DNA of 64,000 nucleotides from Balanoglossus misakiensis (taxonomy: Eukaryota > Hemichordata). Of the stretch, positions 24,601-36,400 are shown one piece after another (the stretch's first letter is position 1; each line of letters opens with the position of its first letter). Made by a program: the position numbers and the translations under genes. The notes below the pieces were generated by a model that was not told where the DNA came from, made no database searches, and saw only the letters and a list, made by a program, of their open reading frames with translations. The stretch is taken from positions 5,456,001 through 5,520,000 of the forward strand of contig CM082588.2 of NCBI GenBank assembly GCA_040954595.2, written 5' to 3'.

Positions 24601-25395
24601 GTCGGCTTCGTGCTCACAATAAAACACGCACAGCGACGGGTCAGTGGCCCTCCTCAACACACCACATAACTGCGAGCGTAGGCCAACTTATTTAAATCAT
24701 ACCCACAATTCAGCAGGAAGTGTTCCGCATTTCCATCATAGTACAGTGTTCGGGCGACCGTGTCTCCAGGTAAGAAAGGCAGAAAACGGCCATTTTTGTT
24801 AATTTCCTATAAGCAACAATATTATATAGGACATCGAAAAGTAAGCGTCTGTTCTTCACTGCAGCCTGGTTGTATCTGACTCTGTGTTTTTATTCATTCA
24901 TTCCTTCAATCAACTAGACTAGTTTACAGCCACCGACCCTAAAGCATTAGTAGTCCTACACCCTTTAAGTTTTTATTTCCGTGACCACGAAACGAGCACG
25001 ACACACATGTAAATCGATATTGTTTGTTACAATTACACCCAAAGTTTAGCACGGCGTACAAAATCTATCAAATTTGTGTGTGTTACTTTGAGTGGAATTC
25101 GTTCCACAAAAAAAAAGAATCGAAACATGCATTGGGATATATGCAGAAAAATAACATTTTATTGAAGGGAAGAAGTTGTGTGTTTTTAATTTGGTATTTT
25201 GGTGAACTTCCTCTGTGAACCTCAGTGTAAATCATCTCGCAATGAGCATGCGTGAAACTGCCATTGTACATTACCAAATTCTCCTATGAATTTTCAACGC
25301 GATTTTGCGGGGTTTTTTCTTGAACTTTTGGTTATTTTTTGCATGATTCCAGGGTAAAAGAGCCGGATGAAGGATTTCGACGACCATTAACTGCC
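21694..25395. other. Divergent upstream region between the cadherin and an orphan membrane-protein gene
   Basis: No coding exon is recognised. The cadherin first exon starts at 21714 after an AAATTTTCAG acceptor. A possible minus-strand donor GCAG|GTAAGC at 23697 could end its 5' UTR exon. On the plus strand a strong donor CTCCAG|GTAAGA ends at 24769 and could belong to the 5' UTR of the orphan gene, whose acceptor is at 25351-25352. If both are right, the two genes are transcribed divergently from about 23.7-24.7 kb. A poly-C/CA tract lies near 21813-21830. Confidence 0.4.
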
Positions 25396-26436
25396 ATGAC
25401 GTCACTCCTCACCGAAGCAAACTTGCCCGTTTTGGTTTCTATAGTATGGGTTCTCAATTTTCATTTGTTGGCGGGGATACGTGACTACAGCTGGGACAGC
25501 ATCGCAGGATATCAAGAAAATTCTGTCCACGACGGAAGTAGCCAGTTCCTGTCAGGGTTCGCTTGGCTTCCGACGTGCGCTGATGAAGAACGTCGGGTAC
25601 TGACCTCTTGCGATAAAGAGCGGTTTTGCTGTACATTCAGCAGCAGATGGAAAGCTGATAATATTCATGATATTGGAGAGTATGCCACCAATAGCGCGTC
25701 CAGAGGAGGGGGCAGGGTGGATGCTGATTGGCTAATGGTCGGAGGTGGGTTATTTCTGCTCGGTTTGACAGCGGCTGGGTGCGCGTGTTTCCAGTTCAAC
25801 AGCAAGTATGAGGTCGACTTGAAGGACGAGATTGGCGGGCAGAATTCGGCCAACCACGGCGAAGGCAACGGAATACCCGGCAGAGATTCCCAGAGAATTT
25901 CTGTCACCGTGGACGACATAGAGCCGTCAGACGAGAGCGATTTCACGGTGCCAGTCTTGGTGAGGGCGCGATGGACCAAGAGTGTGATCATCGAAGAGGG
26001 CGAAAGTGTCACCAACCAGTTGCACGTAACCCATGATGGTGACGATGATGACGAAGACCGGAAAGGTGATTTGACGCGCCTCGATCTGGCGGAGATACAG
26101 ACAGAATACATCCGCAGGTCGCTAGGCGAAGCGGCGATGATGGCTTGGAAGGAGGAGGGGGAGAGAGACGAGAAGGGGGATGCGGAACCAGAGACAGCAC
26201 ACCCGTCGTCTGAAACCGACCTGGTATCCGGGGCTCCTGGCGAAGATGTGACTACTGCGACGGTCGAGAATCACGTGGAAGTGTCTACGGTTCTACCGAG
26301 TGAGGCGTCGGATGCAGACGACAAACGGATGTCGTCACGGTCGCAGAGCAGTGAAGACGAGAGCCAGAATGAAAATGGTGAGAATATAATACATTTGCCG
26401 CCGAATGACCAAACAACCCACCCCAATTCCCCGTAG
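25396..26436 (+). CDS. Unrecognised single-pass membrane protein with acidic tail
   Basis: I do not recognise this family. The ORF encodes 346 residues from the ATG at 25396 (context GCCATGA). An in-frame ATG at 25339 precedes a likely splice acceptor (GATTCCAG, ending 25352), so I prefer the downstream start. Residues 1 to about 27 look like a signal peptide (NLPVLVSIVWVLNFHLLAG). The short extracellular part has four cysteines in the order C, C, CC, including RFCC. A helix starts at residue 112 (WLMVGGGLFLLGLTAAG). The tail of about 210 residues is rich in Asp, Glu and Ser (HDGDDDDEDRKGD) and looks disordered. The FCC arrangement faintly recalls Shisa-type cysteine-rich membrane proteins, but the full pattern is absent. 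Coding exon GC content is higher than its flanks, and the frame is open to a stop at 26436. Confidence 0.7.
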   Translation: MTSLLTEANLPVLVSIVWVLNFHLLAGIRDYSWDSIAGYQENSVHDGSSQFLSGFAWLPTCADEERRVLTSCDKERFCCTFSSRWKADNIHDIGEYATNSASRGGGRVDADWLMVGGGLFLLGLTAAGCACFQFNSKYEVDLKDEIGGQNSANHGEGNGIPGRDSQRISVTVDDIEPSDESDFTVPVLVRARWTKSVIIEEGESVTNQLHVTHDGDDDDEDRKGDLTRLDLAEIQTEYIRRSLGEAAMMAWKEEGERDEKGDAEPETAHPSSETDLVSGAPGEDVTTATVENHVEVSTVLPSEASDADDKRMSSRSQSSEDESQNENGENIIHLPPNDQTTHPNSP

Positions 26437-26521
26437 ACGTCGTTTGTTTATACATAATTATTCTGTAGGAGAAGTGCATGGAAAAATACATCAAGCCCAG
26501 AATGCATGAAATTTAGAGTTA

Positions 26522-26527
26522 AATAAA
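26522..26527 (+). terminator. Probable poly(A) signal of the orphan membrane protein
   Basis: AATAAA lies 86 bases after the stop codon, a usual distance for a short 3' UTR. It fits the reading of this gene as ending with the exon at 25353-26436. Confidence 0.5.
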
Positions 26528-29500
26528 GAAAAACATATCAAGTTCAGTATGCATGATATTCCAAGTTATATCAAGACAAAAGCATGGCATATATTTAAAA
26601 AACTTCGAAGTACTTGTACCATAAAATAAAACCCCTTTTCTCCACTTCCAGTGGTCGAAGAGGGCGCTCTGTCCGGCACCTCATTCTGATTCCACACGGC
26701 CGTGCCTTTTCAAAGAGGACTTTTTACAGTGGACTCAAGTTACTCTCAATGGACGTACTACTCGTCATCACTGGACATTTTATCTTAACCTATACTGGGC
26801 GCAAAAGACATTTTGTCGTCCTTTAATTTCATGTAACAACAAAGGAAAAGACTCGCGTGTGTTACTCAGATTCTGCGACGGGACGTTGTATATCCCAAAC
26901 AGACGGTGGACGGACGGATAAATAAATAAGCAGAAAGAAAACATTCTTCTTCACACTCTCGAAAGTAGCTCTATAAGTTAGTTGAAGGAAATGGAATGGC
27001 TTCTTAGACACTGGCCGTCTTGGTCGCCTGCCCTTCAATGCATGTCGACACCTGCCAATGATACCCATGCCTTCTAGTGACTATGAGGTGGCAAATTTTT
27101 GTGTGGCCGGTCAAGCCAAACGTTGTCGTTGATTGGCTCGAACCACAGGACTGTTTGAACGTCACGTCCCTAAACAGATGTTTGGTTTGCATAGGTTATC
27201 CTTTGAAATATCGTCAGCAATTACCTACACAGTGTTAGTCATTTGCCTGGCGTTGTAGCATTCATCATGCAAATGGTTTGGGTCTTAATATGTAAAGCAG
27301 AAGAACAATGCAGACTTCGTAAACAAATCACCGCCATCTGCGTAATTCTTGCTGTTGTGGTAGCGCTTGTTGGCGATTCGCCAGCGCGCGAAGTCAACAA
27401 ATTGGGACTATTGTCACGGACTTCATTCAGAGACCCAGAATAATGGACTGTAATTTGTAAGGCAGTTACGTTAGTTGAAGAAGCCGGTTTACGTAATTAT
27501 CGTTAAGTGACATGAGCGCCAATATACTTAGGGTTAATTTCCATGCTTGAATTTTGTAAATAGAGCGGTTAATTACTAGTTGTGACTAGTTACTGTTCTT
27601 CAATAGTAATCTTCTTTGTAACTGAGACACGCGCAAGAAGTAACAATGATTTGCTCAAATTTACAAACGTTCTTCAAATAGCATGCTACATGTATATGCA
27701 CGCTGGGCTTAAAGTCCCGATATAAACTGCATTTTGATATTATTTTCATGATTTTGTATTATATTCACGATTTTACTTTCAAACTTAGTATAATCCAATT
27801 AAATTGGCTTACTGATGGGTATATACAAACATTTATAATAATTGTCAACTTTTGATTGTGGCTGTAAATTGAAACATAAACAAGCTTGCGGGTCGCTGTC
27901 TGTAACGTCTGGCTATTTTGCAGTATCTTGGTTTTGTAAATCAAGTATATTTCTTGTACTTCTCCCTAGTTTCCCAACTGCCAAATTTTCTGTACAGAGC
28001 ATTCAAGTTGACACACGCAGTCAAGTCCAGGCTTGAATGCAGTTTTTAAACAGCAACAACAATGTCGACTGTACACACAACACTTACGTTGAGAAGATTA
28101 GCTCTATGCACGCCCATTGCAAGAGTACACACAAATATCGTGGTATCCGCACGTGGGTATTAGGACATTCACAAATTTAAAATGGTGTCGTCTGTCCACT
28201 AAAGATATCATATGGAGAACTTTGAATTATTATCTTTACTTGACCCCCCCCCCCCCCCCCATCTTGCTGACGCCGATCCTTTCTTGACAATTGCCATCAT
28301 TTAGGAAAACATGCACTTGTTTGTTGTATTCTTGAACTACAAACGCACCCACCACATCAGCTTTACGAGCGACCGACACAAAGTGGCCATTTCATGACAC
28401 GGCTAATTAACACGCCTACATTTCAGCGTGCATTCACCTTGCAATCGATTTCCCCATTCCCCGGCGGACACGAACGTGTTATCGATTATTTCATAGTCCC
28501 CCCAGGGGAAGTCGTTTTGTGGGCCTGTAGGTAGCGATGTTGGAGTTTATACTCGGTTAGGGAATCGACATCTTGTTCGTCCTAATACATGTACACTGAA
28601 ACTAGTAGCTGCAGTTTCAATGAAGATGTGACAGATATAGAAATACTAGGGATGCAGGTAGATTTACGTTGTGTTTCTTTTCATTCCCAACAAACTCCAA
28701 GTTAAACAGAAAAAAACATAAATCTCGCAGCCTGAGGGATATATTTAACGAGAGTTGGCAAATTGTTATTGGCATAATTTCACATGTCGGACAATGCATC
28801 TACAAGTAGAACGTGTTCAGCAATCGTCACGGCCCGGCGCCTGAATCAATCCTTGTATTTTAGTACATGAATAAAGCGATTGTTCCGAAGTGTTCCACAA
28901 TATTATTGTTATTATTCCACCATGTTCTGCCTTCGGGCAAAGTACCCGACCCTGCTCCGACGACAAAATTCTGTCGGCTGAACTACACATGACAGGTTGC
29001 AGTTTGACCTTATTAGGGTTCGATAGCAATATTTTCCATGTAGGTAACATTGAGATTGGTCGCCATTTTGAATGTGAAATTTCAGATAATTTTTCTCTGT
29101 CATCAAAAATTTTGCACGATAACCCCTTATTTTTATTCCCAAATTTTTGATAAAACAATGTCAGGAGTTGGTTTGGGGCAAAATATGGGAAAACGTTTAA
29201 GATTTTGATTTACAGGGCGCGTGCTAACTTCAACTGCAGTGTAGTTTTTAATATCACGTGTTGTTTTTTTATATGTTAGTCCCTGGTGACGTCAGGTCCT
29301 CGTGCCGACACACAGCTCCTTAAAGAATGGGAACAAACTCAAATACGCCACTCAAAGAACATAACGCGCGACCTGGACGATGGCAGACATTACTGGCGCA
29401 TGGCTGGCGTGCGAATGCGGCCGCCATCGTCTCCCATGACAACGTCCCTTGTGATTGTTGCACGGTGTGCCAGAGAGTCCCCATAGCAACCAGCTTCTTC

Positions 29501-31431
29501 CATTTTACAAGGAAGGGGGATGTGACCATTTTGCTTTTCAGGGTCGGTGAATATGAACAAAAGCCACGCGGTCGAGTGATTATCGAAGCCCCACAGGTAA
29601 TGAGTCCACAGCGCTGATACACTACACAGAATGCCCGTCATCCAGGGGGTGTATTATTGTTGGTCGAGATTTTCTGTCTTATATTGTCGTGACATGTTGG
29701 TGCGATCTCCCTACACGCATCTCACGAGCAAGATTGCCGTGGTCGCCATTTCAGCCCCGTCACTGTGCCGAGTTAATGATTCGGTCCCCAGCAGTGTTAC
29801 CTGATTAATATCCACAGTTTCCAACTTCAAGTTCAACCGTTTGCACACTATTCTGGTCATACCTGATCAAAAAATAAGCACTGAGATTTCAGACGAAGTA
29901 CAACCAATTCGGGGAGTAATTACACAATTTGGCAAACGGGGACATTTACACGTGTATTCCTTGGCTCCAACCTTTCCCACGAACGTCAAATGTGAAAAAC
30001 GACACCAAATGACCTTATGGCACCAGGCTGTATTTCTGTCCCATTTTCATTGTCCAGGCAACAAAAACGTTTACTTCACCCCGAAATGGCTGCTTTACCT
30101 TCGCAGTATAAACTTTGTTTAGGATTCTCGATGGATTAATGGGGCCAAAATGACTAATTTCACCACGTTATGACCCGTGTAGACACAGTCATCTGAAACA
30201 CCGTTGCCCAACAGATAATGCTCGTCTTGTCACGGCTTGACTCGCGGACCAAACTACACCCCGGGCCATTTTCTTTGTTCCGCCATTTCGATACAAGGAG
30301 AGGAGTGAGCGATCATACAGATATTCACAGTGTTCTGCACTTCGCCCTGCTTGCCTACAGGGTTCAGTTTATGTAAAGCTTTATTTCACATATATGCATT
30401 TAATTAGGGCCCAGGGCAAATTCCAATACCTTTTACCGGCCGAATGTCATTGAACTAGTAGTACTAGCTTCCTTCTGTGTTTACGCTGTCTGCACGTGTA
30501 CCTTGTACTAAACAGTATTGTGACATATTACTGTGATATTTCGCTTTGTAGTACCGAGGTTGATCATGATACCCTTTCTTCTATTCAATGTTAGACGCCC
30601 TCAATATTTTTTGTTTGACGTCATCAAATTAAATTAAACACAACCCTTTGTATGGAAATAGCCATTGTTATATTATGGCATTTTAAAATTGATATTGATA
30701 AGGCTCATTATAATGACAGATTCTTTATTGTAGAGGGCACCAGAAAATACTTCAGTCACCTACTTATCCTTGGCCGACGGGCGACACCATTTTGATTTGT
30801 GAAGATTCTATTATTTAAGTGGGGCAGTGTAAAATTGAGAGTGAAATCGTGATTTGCAAAAAAATGGCAGCACATTGGGGCTTTAATCGACTTGAAACAA
30901 ATCTTAAAGCCAGCACGAACGTGTTTGTGTTGACCACCTGTCGATTCATGCGAGTGCGACGTCCTCGATGACTCGGGCTGTTACTTACACCGACTGCGGG
31001 AACATTGGAGACCGGGGGGTCGAGGGGTCGGTCGTCGATCTGAAGATGACAGCGAGACTTCTCCTATACTCTGACAAAAAAAGAGCGCGCCAACAATGGC
31101 TTTTATTCCAACGCATGAGTGAACGTCCATTATGTGTACGACGAAAGTACTGCATGTCCGTTCATGTCCCACCAATGAAAGTAGTCGGGTTAAAAGCTTG
31201 AAATTGTAAACAGATTTGGAGCCCGCAATGCAAATATCGCGCCAACTGGCTCAAAAGATGGTACCCGCGACGACGTTCGTTCACCGTGTGAGCAGCATGA
31301 ATAGTTAATTCTGAACTATTGTCCTGTTTGTTATTGTGATCGATGCCAGCAACACGTTCTCGGCGGACGGCGAAGGAACTGTCATTACCGAACCGCTGTA
31401 GTTGTCGTCCAGTGCCACGGTGTAGGCGACT
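26528..31431. other. Intergenic stretch without a supportable gene
   Basis: Short frames overlap on both strands and none has a recognisable domain. A frame at 29327-29617 ends near a donor-like CACAG|GTAATG but has no convincing acceptor or homology. The stretch holds a poly-C tract at 28242-28260 and one copy of a dispersed repeat at 27709-27885. The last few hundred bases should include the promoter of the Ig receptor gene, but I see no clear TATA box. Confidence 0.45.
27709..27885. repeat. Dispersed repeat copy (family shared with 43660-43802)
   Basis: This segment aligns with 43660-43802. Both begin TTAAAG(T/C)CC-(C/G)ATATA, pass an ACTGATG(G/A)GT block followed by TATACA, and end with TTGTGGCTGTA-ATTxAAA and an ACAAG block. 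Identity is patchy with indels, so this looks like two old copies of a mobile or dispersed element. No coding content is seen. Confidence 0.5.
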
Positions 31432-33432
31432 ATGGATCTGCGGGAAAGGACCTTTCTCGTCCTACTGTCTGCTGTCCTGATTGCTACCTGCGCAGTTGGC
31501 GGACTGTTACCAGGCACCAGCACGCGCTTCGCTGTCCAACCAGCGGACCAGGTGGTTGTCTTCGAGCACGGCTCGCCTGTCACGTCCGCTGTCGAGCTGC
31601 AGTGCCAAATCGAGAATCTGCAACCAGACCAGAAGGTCTCCTGGATCAAGGACGACGTTGTTGTCAGTGACGACGACGCAATGCGCGGCGACGCTCAGGC
31701 GGCGATGCTGGTCGACTACAGGTACAGCGTCGACGCCGACGTGGAGAGCGGTCGGTACAATCTGCGGATCATAGCCATCGATATTTCTCGCACAAGGTTC
31801 GACGCCGGCAGCTATTACTGTGCCGTCTCGGCGGACACGGACGATGATGTGGTGATTCGGTCGAGAACAGCCGTGCTGATAATTTACGTTACGCCTCGGT
31901 CTTCGGACCCTCGGTGTCAGTCGTGGACCGACGACCGTGCGGAAATAACGACCGAGACAATTTTCACAGAGGGGCAGTCCGTTACTCTGTCCTGTGACTC
32001 CGACCTGGGCGATCCACCGGTGGTTTCGCTCTCGTGGTCCAGTAACCATGGCAGCGGTGTCATTCCCGCGACCAGACAGGGCACCGGGGACGACGGACGC
32101 TCGTTTATCGAGCTTGATCTAGCGCTGTCCGGCGACGACCACGGCGTCGCGTTCACCTGCACCAGCCATCACCCGGGCTACAACTACCAAGCGGCCGCCG
32201 AGGTAAAACAATGCACCGCCGGGCCTTTCAACGTGCGGCACAGACCCGAAGTCACGGTGACACCGACGTCCGCGACGGTCACAGCGGACAGCGACGTGGC
32301 GACTTTCACGTGCGCGGCGTCCGGGAACCCGGCCGTCACCGCATTCCAATGGGCGTGCGACGGCGAGCTGGACGCCTTGGGGTGCAGTGGAATAGCGCTC
32401 GGTCAGGGTGGAAGCGTTTCTCTGACCGGGTTTTCCGGGATCAGAAACGGTCGGTACAATGTCACGTGCGAGGCAGGGAATGGTATTGGCACCGACACGG
32501 GTACTGGAGTCGTCATAGTCAACATACAAGACGGGGATAGACAGAACGATTCGGTGGTCACCCCACCACACGGCCTGTACACGCCCCTCCCCAGCGGAAA
32601 AACGCGGAGAGTCTTCGTGACGCCGAACGGGAACGACAAGACCGTGGTGATCGTCGCCTCCGTGTTCGGAGCAGTGGGTGTGATCATTGCCGTGGTTTTC
32701 GCCACATGTTTTGTAGTCTACCGAATGCGAAAGAGACCGCGGCGTTTCAACGCGGATCAAAATATCAGCATCAGTGTCCACCACGAAGTGCCTTCATCCG
32801 ACTCGGAGAGCGTCCTGACCGAGAAGGAATACCTTTCCGACATCGGGGTCGACAACCAACCCAGCCAGGCGATGATATACGACATGGTGCAGGCGGTGGA
32901 AGGCACCACCATCGCAAACACCCTGGGGAAATTTATTGTGAACGGCAAAGCCCACAAACCGGTCGAAAACGGACATTATCGGGAACCTGTGAGGAGAGGG
33001 AGTTTTCAAGAAGCTGTTGCGAAGAAGGCCGGCGAGCCTGATGCCGTCAAAAATACAGACTGGGTATCCGAAGAAAAGGGAAAACTTCGGGAACCTGTAA
33101 AGAGGGTCAGTTTCCAGGACCCCGTCGACCACGACGACGGCATCGGCGGGTCTGTGACCAGCGCGACTTGTCTGGAACCCGTCAAGAGAGTCACGTTCCA
33201 GGAGCCCGTGAACAATGTCAGTGATGACGAAACTCTGGACAGTGTATTTGACCAGGAATCTTTTGACAATTCAGGGAGTGTGCATGATGTGGATTATGAA
33301 GGACCTGCCGGGAATGTCAGGGAACCGGTTACAGCCGATTCTTTTCCGGGATCACCACGAAACGACGACAATCAAGAACTTGAAAATATTGAAGTGGACG
33401 TAGATCTCTCAACATTAGATACGTTAGTTTGA
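31432..33432 (+). CDS. Three-Ig-domain type I membrane receptor with repeated REPV/SF tail motifs
   Basis: A single uninterrupted exon encodes 666 residues. It has a signal peptide (TFLVLLSAVLIATCAVG) and three Ig-like domains with paired cysteines: ELQC and SYYC; LSC and FTC; FTC and VTC. A stalk leads to a transmembrane helix from about residue 404 (VVIVASVFGAVGVIIAVVFA) and a basic stop-transfer RMRKRPRR. The ectodomain resembles nephrin/Kirrel-like adhesion receptors, but the family is not certain. The tail of about 235 residues repeats (R/L)EPV-xx-x-(S/T)-F at residues 517, 553, 581 and 630: REPVRRGSF, REPVKRVSF, LEPVKRVTF, REPVTADSF. The middle two contain RVSF and RVTF, which fit the PP1-docking RVxF consensus. 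The first two contain (R/K)RxS, a PKA-type site. The protein ends DTLV, a class I PDZ-ligand form. Lack of introns in a coding sequence of this size is unusual beside its neighbours and may reflect retroposition. The exon is GC-rich against AT-rich flanks. Confidence 0.85.
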   Translation: MDLRERTFLVLLSAVLIATCAVGGLLPGTSTRFAVQPADQVVVFEHGSPVTSAVELQCQIENLQPDQKVSWIKDDVVVSDDDAMRGDAQAAMLVDYRYSVDADVESGRYNLRIIAIDISRTRFDAGSYYCAVSADTDDDVVIRSRTAVLIIYVTPRSSDPRCQSWTDDRAEITTETIFTEGQSVTLSCDSDLGDPPVVSLSWSSNHGSGVIPATRQGTGDDGRSFIELDLALSGDDHGVAFTCTSHHPGYNYQAAAEVKQCTAGPFNVRHRPEVTVTPTSATVTADSDVATFTCAASGNPAVTAFQWACDGELDALGCSGIALGQGGSVSLTGFSGIRNGRYNVTCEAGNGIGTDTGTGVVIVNIQDGDRQNDSVVTPPHGLYTPLPSGKTRRVFVTPNGNDKTVVIVASVFGAVGVIIAVVFATCFVVYRMRKRPRRFNADQNISISVHHEVPSSDSESVLTEKEYLSDIGVDNQPSQAMIYDMVQAVEGTTIANTLGKFIVNGKAHKPVENGHYREPVRRGSFQEAVAKKAGEPDAVKNTDWVSEEKGKLREPVKRVSFQDPVDHDDGIGGSVTSATCLEPVKRVTFQEPVNNVSDDETLDSVFDQESFDNSGSVHDVDYEGPAGNVREPVTADSFPGSPRNDDNQELENIEVDVDLSTLDTLV

Positions 33433-36400
33433 TTTACAATGTAAATAGGACTTACTGGTCAAAATCATGACACAAAGGGACACGAGTTGTAATATTTGAT
33501 ATTTTTGTGAAAATTAATCCATATTTATCAGCCGCAGGTTACACATCTGCGCATGCTCCGCTGTTGACACACCAATAACATTTGACTTGTAAGCAGTACA
33601 ATCTTTATCATTCTACAAAAATGCAAACTTGAAACACAAGTCGAATATTTGGTGTTTGAACACGGTCATTGGGCATGAAAGACTGTGCAAAAATGGTAAA
33701 ACGATAAAAGCTCATGTCACTTGGAATACCTGATTACTTATTCCATTTCTGAAGACGTCTTTCAGATTGGTTTACATCATGTACATTCAATTTACATAAA
33801 ATTAATTTATCAATTTATCGTCGAACAACCATCATAATTTACTAACCATTTTCTGTTTGGCTTTGGTACCGCTATGTATACATGTGTATATGTATATATA
33901 TTTATATATATACAGGCCACTCTTTGACCATGCAATCGATAAAATCGATTGCAGTTTAGAAGAATTTCACAGTCAAAGTACCAAGCACTGTTACTTTTGC
34001 CTTCGATGAATGGACAGTGCGATGCTGATCGTTAATGCGGCAGGGATCAGGCAGCGGTTCATTCAAGCATGGGCTCTCCAGGGTCCGGGTTGAGTCGACG
34101 ATGATTCGACATGCTTTTAATGGCGGCATTAGCCAGTTGAACAACAACAATCTTTGCATTAACGACATAATTAATGTATCAGGGAGGCCCATGCACACCT
34201 GTGATGGTTGAAAACACAGCTGGCCAAGGTGTAATAGTTGTGCAGATCCAAACAGAGAAAGTGTATGCAGCCAGAATTGGCACTATTGTTATTATTACGT
34301 CAATACTGGGATTAGGACACCGGGTATTTACAGTATACGCATTGTCATTCAATACTAAAACAGCTCCTTCAACACATAGTGTGCAATTTAGACATTATTA
34401 TCAAGTTTCATATTCGGAATCAGTAAATGTCTTGTTTTAAGTCTTTTTAATAAATGGAACGTGGGTTTTTCACAAGTAAAACCTGTGCATGAAATTGGTT
34501 GGAAGCTGTTTGCACGACCGACCACTGGATGTGGTAATCGCAAACCGTTCGATTTCGGTTGCATGAACGCTCGATCATCGCTGACTGCTGGCGGAGAAAG
34601 CACGGCAACAAAGGGGCCACCTTATTTTTGTCTACTCCATTGTTGCTCACAAAGCCCGGCTTAAAGATCGCACTGTTCCCAACAATGCACCGCGTTGCAT
34701 GTGGCCGCATTATGGAAGTGTATTGGCAACTTCGGGGGATCTGCAACCCAAATGATTTACCTAGCCACGGTATTAGCGTTGATATGCGACGGAGCCTAGC
34801 CACGAGATGACGTCTATCACCGTGGGCGTTTTATTGTGCGAGGAATTAAGGATGAAAACGGCCAGTTTGGTCAGGTGCCAACAAACTACAGTGTCCCTCA
34901 AACAAACGAGTCTTGTACGTGTCTCTACACATCTGGCGAACGCGACCTTGCAAACTTCCCCCTTACTCGCTTAATAGGGCGCTGCCTTGCAGAGTTCGGC
35001 CGAAGAACGCGCATTGTATTCTTTTCTTTTCAAACCTTGGTATATATACATGTACCTGCGACAAACAATTCTCTCCTGCATCTATACCCTTGTTTGGATA
35101 CTCGTGCGCATAGGGTTATTTGTTCAGGCCCGGAGGCGTGGTTGGGATACTAATTTCTTTGCGATGGAAGCCTGCAGATGTTTTGATGTCAATGAGAGAC
35201 CGCACGACACTAATAAAGCCCAACCCGAAAAATAGCCGTGGATTCAAATGATTAAAAAACGCAGGCTGACTGCCAAGGGAACCTTTGACCTGTGAGCCAT
35301 ACACGAAGTGGCATTACAAAGTTTTTCGGCCGCTTTTGTTCGCTCGGCCCACTTTCAGCGCCCATACTCTGACCATTGTACGGTTCCTTTGTCATTGCAG
35401 CGAGCATCGTAAAACCCACTTTCCCGTTTGAGTGCAAACCGGCAGTCTCTTTTCATATGTGCGTGGATGGCTCTATAGGTAGCTACAGGAATGGTTTACC
35501 TGCATTCCAGGCGACTTTGTAAATAGCCACGCAGATACACACAACACCACTGGCAAATATGACAAGGGGTAATGTCACACAGACAAACAGAATTGTTGTC
35601 TGTGCGGAATAACCAAGTTTCAATTCGGAACGACACGCGTTCTTGTTGCCCGGTTTGGTTCTCGACAGACAAGCATAATTCTAAAATGGCGTCCAGTCGC
35701 TTATTAATATAACTCTTCGCACCAGACTTGGTTTTGACGTGACCCTAACCACAAAATACAGGTAACTACATGTAAAACAAACAGGCATAGGAAACAAAGA
35801 CGACTTCACAGTTGTGACATGCGTTGTTTGTGTAACGGTTTGTTCGAATTCCGGTATGGTGGCCCTCAAGGGAGCGCCGACTCTAGACATATGTAAATCC
35901 AGTGCAGGTATCCCTGTCTCATACATGCGTGTTACGTGTACACGCATTGTCCTCTTATAAATAAATATTGATGGGGCAATATAATCGAGTAAAATTTTAA
36001 ATCCGGTATTAAACAAATAGCGGAACCATTAGAATTTAAATGAAATCTGTTAAAAGCGAGGTACCGGTATCTTTATTGTTTGCCATTTAAACAATTCCGC
36101 TACACACACGCGCAGCGAAAGTTTTTTTTATGTTCACCGCGGGACTTTGTTAATCGCGGAACGGAATCCATGACGCAACCGACATGTATGACGGCTTTTC
36201 TCATTAATAAGGGCTTATAATTTTTACTGAAATAAGCCTGTTTTGATTTCAAATATCTCCAGAAACGTCATTGGATTCGTCATTGAATGATTTATTATTA
36301 CATGTAGTATCATTTTATTACAATGGATATATATTTGTAAGGTTAAAGGCAGACCATAGCAACCCAGGCAGAAGTTTAAATATTTTGCTAAACGGGAGTG

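Noticed and set aside
29327-29617. 96-residue frame ending near a donor-like CAG|GTAATG
   Set aside because: No recognised domain, overlapping frames on both strands, and no convincing acceptor.
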